NCBI GenBank assembly: GCA_038380435.1
Contig: JAWZYU010000010.1
Coordinates: 46,782,135-46,846,134 of the forward strand
Origin: Ryuthela nishihirai
Taxonomy: Eukaryota; Arthropoda; Arachnida; Araneae; Heptathelidae
Length of the DNA: 64,000 bases
Direction of reading: 5' to 3'
Shown: positions 58,125-64,000 of the stretch, in pieces
How positions within the stretch are numbered: position 1 is the first letter of the stretch
Layout: each line of letters starts with the position of its first letter
Translations under genes and position numbers: made by a program
The notes under the pieces: generated by a model
What the model saw: only the letters and a program-made list of their open reading frames with translations
Told to the model about the DNA's origin: nothing
Databases searched by the model: none

Positions 58125-58345
58125 TACTCTCGTGACCAAATGGTTAGCGCGCTTGGCTACTGATCGAAGGGACCTGGGTAAGGCTGGGGTAATGGTTGAT
58201 TTTCTATATTCCGCTCTAGGTCCCGCCATCCTTACATACCTTCTACTATGGCGTATTAATCAGGTTCTTTTCAGAAGAATTATTTTTTTTATAACACAGG
58301 CTCCTTTCAGACCTCTGTGGCAAAGCAGCTTCTTGTGGGGATACT
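58125..58345 (+). mobile_element. SINE-B copy, B box deleted
   Basis: The head CCAAATGGTTAGCGCGCTTGG, CTACTGATC..GGGACCTGGG joins directly to GGTAAGGCTGGGG; the 3' block is CAGACCTCTGTGGCAAAGCAG. Compare 60745. Confidence 0.75.
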
Positions 58346-58429
58346 GATATTAAAAGTGAAGAAGGTACTGCCCTACATAAATGACAGGGATAACCTAAAA
58401 GCTTTATTGGACTTGTCATGGTTTCTCAT

Positions 58430-58568
58430 ACAACATACACACATAGAGAGAGCATGCCCGCTGATTTTTGTAATCAGATATGCTAACCACTTAACCAGTT
58501 ATGGTAAATATAAAAAAAATAAAAAAATAAATACCCCCTCAAGCAGCTGCTTGCCACAGAGGTCTACT
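58430..58568 (-). mobile_element. SINE-B copy, antisense
   Basis: AGATATGCTAACCACTTAACC (A-box complement) and TACCCCCTCAAGCAGCTGC, TTGCCACAGAGGTCT (3' block). The middle is deleted. It forms an inverted pair with the preceding + copy. Confidence 0.7.
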
Positions 58569-59393
58569 CAACATAAATTAAATTTCGATCAGTATTTCCA
58601 GGGGGGAGTGACTTCCCCCCCCCTATCATTACCCATGGCTATTTTACTATTCCTTCTTGCCACAAACATAAAACAAGAAGCTGTACATTTTATAATAGGT
58701 ATTTGAAAAATGTACCCCAGGAGTCAGATCAACCAATTCTGTATTAAAAATGCAAAACGAAACGTAAAAAATTAAACAAGCGCTAAAATAAGAAAGTACA
58801 CAATAGTTTTACAAAATGAGTTGATGTTCTGTAGCTGTGTGTTATGAAGAATTCACACATGTTCCCGAAATCGGAACATTTAGATTTTACATTACTACAG
58901 CACTTGCAATTTTCCAGTTTACGTCTTCAGGTGATGTCAGCAATTGCTGGCCTTTTCCTTCACAAAGGATAAATAATCTAAGGAGGTATGCAAATTTATT
59001 TTCTAATCTAAGAAAGTACGTAAATTCTTCCGCTGATTTATGAAAGGAGCTTATACTTTCCCATAAATGAAAAGAAAAAACAGGAGCTGATTAAAGTGCA
59101 ACAACTTCGCTGTTTCTTGTCTCCTTGTGTAATTCATCTCTGACCAAAAATAATGAGAGAAAAAAAGAAACTTGATGGATGTTGCAACTGAGTTTTCGGG
59201 GGTTGTTGTAATTTCCACTACTTCTGAGAGCAAAGTGTTAATTCATTTCGAGATGTGGAGTTGGAAAATGAACCTCATAAGAAGAATTATTGCTTCTCCT
59301 TTATATCGACTTTCTCTCTCCGATATTTTGTTTTCATGTATTTCACTTTTCTATTATCATATCGGATTGTAATATGCATTGATCTTCAGGGAA

Positions 59394-59425
59394 GGATGGA
59401 TGGATGGATGGCATTTATTTTCATT
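59394..59425. repeat. (GGAT)n with LINE-like tail
   Basis: GGATGGATGGATGGATGG followed by CATTTATTTTC, a pattern often seen at non-LTR retrotransposon 3' ends. Compare (GAAT)n-ATTTATTTGG at 50069. Confidence 0.6.
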
Positions 59426-59639
59426 TCTTAACTTTTATTTCGATTGTTAAATTATGCCCGTATAAAATCTTTGAATTCAACAGCTCTTCAGACCAGGAAT
59501 GTACCCAGAACGGGGGATTACCAAAGGGTCCGGCACCCCCCCCCCCTCCCGAAAATCTGGTCTTCTCATACGAAATCTCAAACCTGTCTACGTGATTTGA
59601 AACCCAAAAATCCAAAACGGTTCCTTTTGTATAATTTTA

Positions 59640-60730
59640 TTTTATCCCCATAGTATATGTCCGGGACAGAAATTGAGATTTAAAAAGCAACCCCGAAAGC
59701 TTATTTCATATAGAATATAATCCACTGGGCAAACGTTTGAATAGATATAATGATAAAGAAAGGAAAAAAAAGCGAATGATAAATTTAAAATAAAAACAAA
59801 ATAACTTTCCGCACTTTTAAAGCTCTGAAAAGGATGGGCAACGGGATGGGCAATTTTATATAATCTTTGTCGCACCCTAATTCGTAAACTTCCTTTCGAT
59901 ATTTATAACTCGTTAGGATTGTTCTATGGTTTGTAGCGACATGATGGACAAACGTTGTTGACAGATATAAAAACAACAAAGTTGCAAATGACAAACGTAA
60001 TGCAATAAGAAAAGAGACAAAAATTGCTGTAATTATGTAAATTTATAATCGATACGCTTCCTTTTCATTCTATAAAACATTCATTTCTTACGAGAAAAAT
60101 AAATTGAGAATTCAAAAAGCGAAACTTGTTTTGTCTTTACGTACATGCATTTTTCTATTATTGTTCAGCATTGCTCACATCCTACCGTTGCAATAAATAT
60201 ACAACAAAAGTAAAATCAAGCATTTACTAAGCAGCAAGCAAAACTTTGCATGATATGCAGTACTTAAATTCTGAAAAGACGTGGGGGTTCTCACAGAGTT
60301 ATACACCGTTTCTTGAATTCCCAAGTTTGCTACCTCAGCGGTTCAGTTGGACTATAAGCATTGGTATGTGAAAACGTTTTCAAAGTGTATAAGCAGACCT
60401 CTCTTACAGTCATTTTCGAGTCGCGTGAATAAAATAGTTCAGAAGGCAAAATGGAAATGTATGTAAATCAATAGATTTATTAATAAAAAATTGTCTTTTT
60501 CGCTAAAGGTCAGCAGGTGTTCGTACGGAGCACTTTACGTTTGACTACTTTTGCTGTTTCTCTGTTCCATTATTTCACTTTCTGTCTATTACTAAAACGA
60601 ACCTGAAGCTTCTGCTCCTGTCTCAGTTTGTTATAATTCGCAGCTACCATTTAAGAAATATCTAACTGATCTTCTTGTTTTAAATTCAGAATCCTTGACG
60701 AGAACATAATGAAAAATTATTTATTGCACT
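59640..60730. other. Upstream intron, nothing recognised
   Basis: No GARNL3 exon homologous to the region before DLLLLEEQE was found here on the minus strand. No repeat family named. Confidence 0.5.
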
Positions 60731-60744
60731 CTAATCTAGCCGTT

Positions 60745-60945
60745 CCATGGCCGATTGGTTAGCACGCTTGGCTACTGATCTAAGGGACCTGGTTTCAAGC
60801 CCCGGGTAAGGCATGGTTGGTGTGTCGTTTTTCTGCTGAGGTCCTGCCATCCTCTCAGATCATCTACTTTGGCATATAAATTGACAGGCTCCTGTCAGAC
60901 CTCTGTGGCAAGCAGCTGCTTGAGGGGGTATTTTTATTCTTGAAA
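60745..60945 (+). mobile_element. SINE-B, best copy
   Basis: CCATGGCCGATTGGTTAGCAC (A-box-like), GGTTTCAAGCCCCGGG (B-box-like), GTCCTGCCATCC, then CAGGCTCCTGTCAGACCTC and GCAGCTGCTTGAGGGGGTAT. A tRNA-derived SINE layout distinct from SINE-A. Confidence 0.82.
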
Positions 60946-61011
60946 AAAGCACAAAGTAAATTTCTTTGATTTTAGTAAACGAACACAGAATGCTATTTGA
61001 ACACTTGTTAA

Positions 61012-61109
61012 AGGGTTGGTTTGTTTTACCTCTAAGCGGCACTTTTTTTGCACACATTGGTCTAAATGGTCAGGTCACAAGGACTCCAAGGGCTCAGAGA
61101 AGGTTGGGG
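61012..61109 (-). mobile_element. Older SINE-A, tail part (split by nested copy)
   Basis: TTGGTTTGTTTTACCTCTAAG through GGGCTCAGAGAAGGTTGGGG. It is continued after the nested copy at 61496. Its last 13 bp (GAGAAGGTTGGGG) are the target duplication. Confidence 0.93.
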
Positions 61110-61495
61110 TTGTTGGGTTGTTTTACCTCTGAGCGGCACTTTTTTGCACACCATGGGCTAAATGGCCAGGTCACATGGACCCCGAAGGCTCAGAGAAGGT
61201 TGGGGGAGGGGACCCACTGGAACAGCTGTTGGGAGACAGAGGGTAGCCTCCCGTTAAGGCCATCCAGCGTGTTCTTTAACGTGCACAGGGTATGGATCTC
61301 CCGCACATGGGGCCACGGCTTAACGTCCCATCCGACGGACGGCGGCCTTTCCAAGCCCATCGGTGTCCCCTACTGACCGTGGGCAGGGCGGGGAATTTTG
61401 CGGAGATAAATCTCACCGCTGACCCAGCTGGGACTCGAACCTGGGAACTACAGATTACGAGCCTGGCGCGCTACCGACTGAGCCACCCCCGCCCC
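61110..61495 (-). mobile_element. SINE-A nested inside another SINE-A, 386 bp
   Basis: A complete, near-consensus copy bounded by GAGAAGGTTGGGG at 61097-61109 and 61496-61508. This fixes the element's ends: head GGGGCGGGGGTGGCTCAG, tail AACAACCCAACA. It has an intact A box TGGCTCAGTCGG and B box GGTTCGAGTCC. Confidence 0.97.
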
Positions 61496-61762
61496 GAGAA
61501 GGTTGGGGGAAGGAGACCCACTGGACATCTGTTAAAAGACAGATGGTAGCTTTCCGTCAAACCTCTCCAGCGTGTGTTAGTTACCGTGCACAGGGCATGG
61601 CTCTCCCACATACGAGCCAAGGCTTTATGTCTCATCAGACGGAGGGCGGCCTTTTCAAGCCCATCGCTGTCCTCTTTTTGACTGCAGTGTGGGGATTTTA
61701 CGCGATAAATCTCAATGCTGGCCCAAGTGGGACTCGAATCTGGAAATTTCAGATTTCTTTTA
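61496..61762 (-). mobile_element. Older SINE-A, remainder
   Basis: GAGACCCACTGGACATCTGTT to GGGACTCGAATCTGG; the head beyond the B box is lost. Core change GTTAGTTACCGTGCACAGGG. Confidence 0.92.
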
Positions 61763-62168
61763 TAAGTTAACATGAACAAAATCGTCATTACAATTGACAA
61801 CAGCATGAAGCAGTAGGTATTAATAACAATGGTATTTTCGCATCATTTTTATTAGATAGCTGATTATTTGTAAAATGACACTGATATAGCAGTATGTAAT
61901 TTTTTTGAGAAAATCCATCTTCTCATCCTAATGTTGATGTGTGATAGTATTACTATCGCAAATAAATGATTTTTTTTGCAAAAATTGCCATCTGGTTTTG
62001 ATAGTGAAGATATCCATTTATAGTGTAATATTAAGTCATAGGAAGAATTTAAAGCCGAAATAGTAGCTTGCTTCTGTTTAATTATGTAGCATTCCCTGAC
62101 GTTGCATTTATGCTTTTAGTGTAATAACTACTTAAAATCGTTAGATTCATTTGTTATAAGCATTAGTT

Positions 62169-62531
62169 GGGTTGTTTTACCTCTGAGCGGCACTTTTTTG
62201 CACACCATGGGCTAAATGGCCAGGTCACATGGACCCCGAAGGCTCAGAGAATGTTGGGGGAGGGGGACCCATTGGAACAGCTGTTGGGAGACAGATGGTA
62301 GCCTCCCGTCAAGGCATCCAGCGTGTTCTTTAACGTGCACAGGGTATGGCTCTCCTGCACACGGGACCCCGGTTTAACGTCCCATCCAACGGACGGCGGC
62401 CTTTCCAAGCCCATCGGTGTCCCCTACTGACAGTGGGCGGGGCGGGTAATTTTGCGGAGAAAAATCTCAACGCTGACCCAGCTGGGACTCGAACCTGGGG
62501 ACTACATATTACGAGCCTAGCGACCCCGCCC
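62169..62531 (-). mobile_element. SINE-A with perfect 15-bp TSD, A box deleted
   Basis: Antisense, near consensus, flanked by TTATAAGCATTAGTT (62154-62168 and 62532-62546). The head lacks the GCGCTACCGACTGAGCCA stretch, so the A box is gone while the terminal CCCCGCCC remains. Confidence 0.95.
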
Positions 62532-62867
62532 TTATAAGCATTAGTTAAACCCGCATATTTAACCGGCAGTGACATTCAATATTGTGTGGAGCCAGTTCTC
62601 AGGCAATACTACAAAAACAAAGTGATCCTGGGAACAGCATTCTTTGTTTTCTAGCACAGAAAGAAGTCCAACAATTCTTCCTCAGGAGGGGAGTGGGAGG
62701 TTTTTAATTCACAATCTTTATAATCTTAAAATAGAGTATATAAGACAAAGTATAATAAAAAAATGTATTAAAATATTAAGAAAATATCTATTTTTCTATA
62801 TGCGCCCCAAACATTTATTAAAGAATTAAACATTATAACAGAAAAATATAATTAATTGCATTAAAAA

Positions 62868-63050
62868 ACTAAATGTGGAAAAAAAACTGCATTTAAGACA
62901 CGATCGACAAAATTTACGACGTGATGGAAGGATAGCTCGCGATCGACAGATTGAACAACCCTTATGTAGTCGAACAACAGTAGCGATAAACACACAAACT
63001 GAGAAATCAACAAATGAGCGAAGTGTTGTCTTCACGTCACCTTTCAAAAA
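62868..63050 (+). other. Unexplained Arg-rich open frame
   Basis: Open on +: LRHDRQNLRRDGRIARDRQI followed by a Thr/Ser-rich end and a stop at about 63048. The base composition is richer than its surroundings. No family recognised. Confidence 0.2.
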
Positions 63051-63362
63051 ATAAAATTAAATTTGCATTTGACGTCTAAACGAAAATTTGCAAAATTAAC
63101 ACATTCAGAATCTTGTGTCAACAAAAATTTGAATAACGAAAACAAAGACACAAATAAGGAACTAAATTATCGTTATCGAATTCTTGCCTAATTAAAATTA
63201 AAATTAGGTTTTTAATTTCAGTTTTTTTAAATATTCGCATCACATGAGTTTGAAAAAGCTAATTTACACTTTCCTTATATGTTTACTATCCTGCCAGAGC
63301 TGGCTCATAATTTTGAAGAGGACGGGTGCAGTTTGTTATCGCGGAGAAGGTTTCAGCAGTTC

Positions 63363-63508
63363 GTGTTGTTTTTACGTCTGAGCTGCACTGCCCTAAAGCT
63401 CAGAGTTTAGTGAGCGGATCTACTGAACATCTGTTAGGAGACAGGTAGAAGTTTCCGTCGAGGGTATCCAATTCTTTCACGAACACAAGATATGGCTTTC
63501 ATGCGCAC
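63363..63508 (-). mobile_element. SINE-A tail fragment
   Basis: TTTTTACGTCTGAGCTGCAC, AACATCTGTTAGGAGACAGG and ATATGGCTTTCATGCGCAC; diverged. Confidence 0.7.
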
Positions 63509-63509
63509 A

Positions 63510-64000
63510 TATTCTGGAGTCAATTCGCTATAGCGAGAACTGCTTGTATTATTCTAATGCAAGTGGAATCTTTCATCAGTAGTAAGCTTGCACTGTCACT
63601 TAAGACAGTAATAAAAATTTATTTTCTTTTTTATACCTGTTCATGTTGGTAAATGACAAATAAAGCAAATCGGCTGTTTAATAAATTTAGTCTCTTTTTT
63701 TATAAGAAAAAAAAACAACAATTATTATTAAATGCATATTTTTTCGGGTTAATCAGAATATTTCAATCTTAAATATTGTGCAGGGGAATAATCTAAATTA
63801 CGCTCTTCTTATCTTTTTATTACCTTGGGAATTTAATGTACAGTGCAAGAATCTCAATTAAAAATTTTTGATCATTTATCAGCTTGACTAATATTTAGTG
63901 CATAAATCTAAATTACGCATAATCTTTCTTATTGCTGAGGCCATTTATTATCTAGTACAAAAGTCTGAATTATGCTTTTCTTATATCTTTATTTTCTAGT
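63510..64000. other. AT-rich sequence, nothing recognised
   Basis: No exon, ORF or repeat family identified up to the window end. Confidence 0.55.

Noticed and set aside
57640..64000. Upstream GARNL3 exon before the microexon
   Set aside because: I looked on the minus strand for the expected GPREIFHP-like text with a donor and found none; it probably lies beyond the window.

Overview
This is a 64-kb piece of a large, AT-rich, repeat-dense animal genome, most likely an arachnid and probably a spider. That call rests on long introns, many mariner/Tc1/hAT relics and a dense tRNA-derived SINE; it is an inference, not a database result. There are no bacterial-style operons, and no CRISPR array or intact tRNA/rRNA gene was seen.

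One host gene explains the unique sequence. On the minus strand, ten short GT-AG exons (57586-57612, 52000-52075, 47309-47407, 46566-46669, 42265-42376, 40621-40666, 28262-28368, 16462-16577, 11127-11231, 6746-6820) join in perfect phase into 867 nt (289 codons). They match the Rap/Ran-GAP region and following linker of GARNL3 (GTPase-activating Rap/RanGAP domain-like 3). The Asn-thumb motif RHIGND is intact. Both ends of the gene (the N-terminal exons, and the C-terminal citron-homology part) lie outside the window or were not found. The first recognised exon is a 27-nt microexon.

Everything else is intronic and largely mobile DNA. (i) SINE-A, about 386 bp, has a tRNA-like head (A and B boxes), a conserved core and an ACAACCCAAC tail. 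It occurs in at least 25 full or partial copies on both strands, several with 10-15 bp target-site duplications. (ii) SINE-B is a second tRNA-derived family. (iii) Tc1/mariner relics include a 1.5-kb element at 19003-20493 with ~98-bp inverted repeats and TA target sites, a foldback mariner at 14309-14862, and decayed copies near 3.2, 12.3, 15.0, 15.6-16.2, 21.5, 48.3 and 49.5 kb. (iv) There are three short hAT-type elements, two with perfect 8-bp target duplications. (v) Two palindromic TA-target MITEs bracket one GARNL3 exon. (vi) A broken multi-exon-length ORF of an unrecognised, apparently mobile family lies at 26361-28053.

The most unusual features are structural. Two SINE copies carry internal snap-back inversions (1-165 and 31547-31581). 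One SINE is nested in another. A SINE plus its flank is duplicated in tandem. A ~178-bp triplicate and a 246-bp tandem repeat lie close to exons. A degenerate array of tRNA B-box-like units is split by a mariner, and the shortest intron is packed with three palindromes. I found no convincing new multi-gene system; the reading is one conserved host gene whose introns are a transposon archive.
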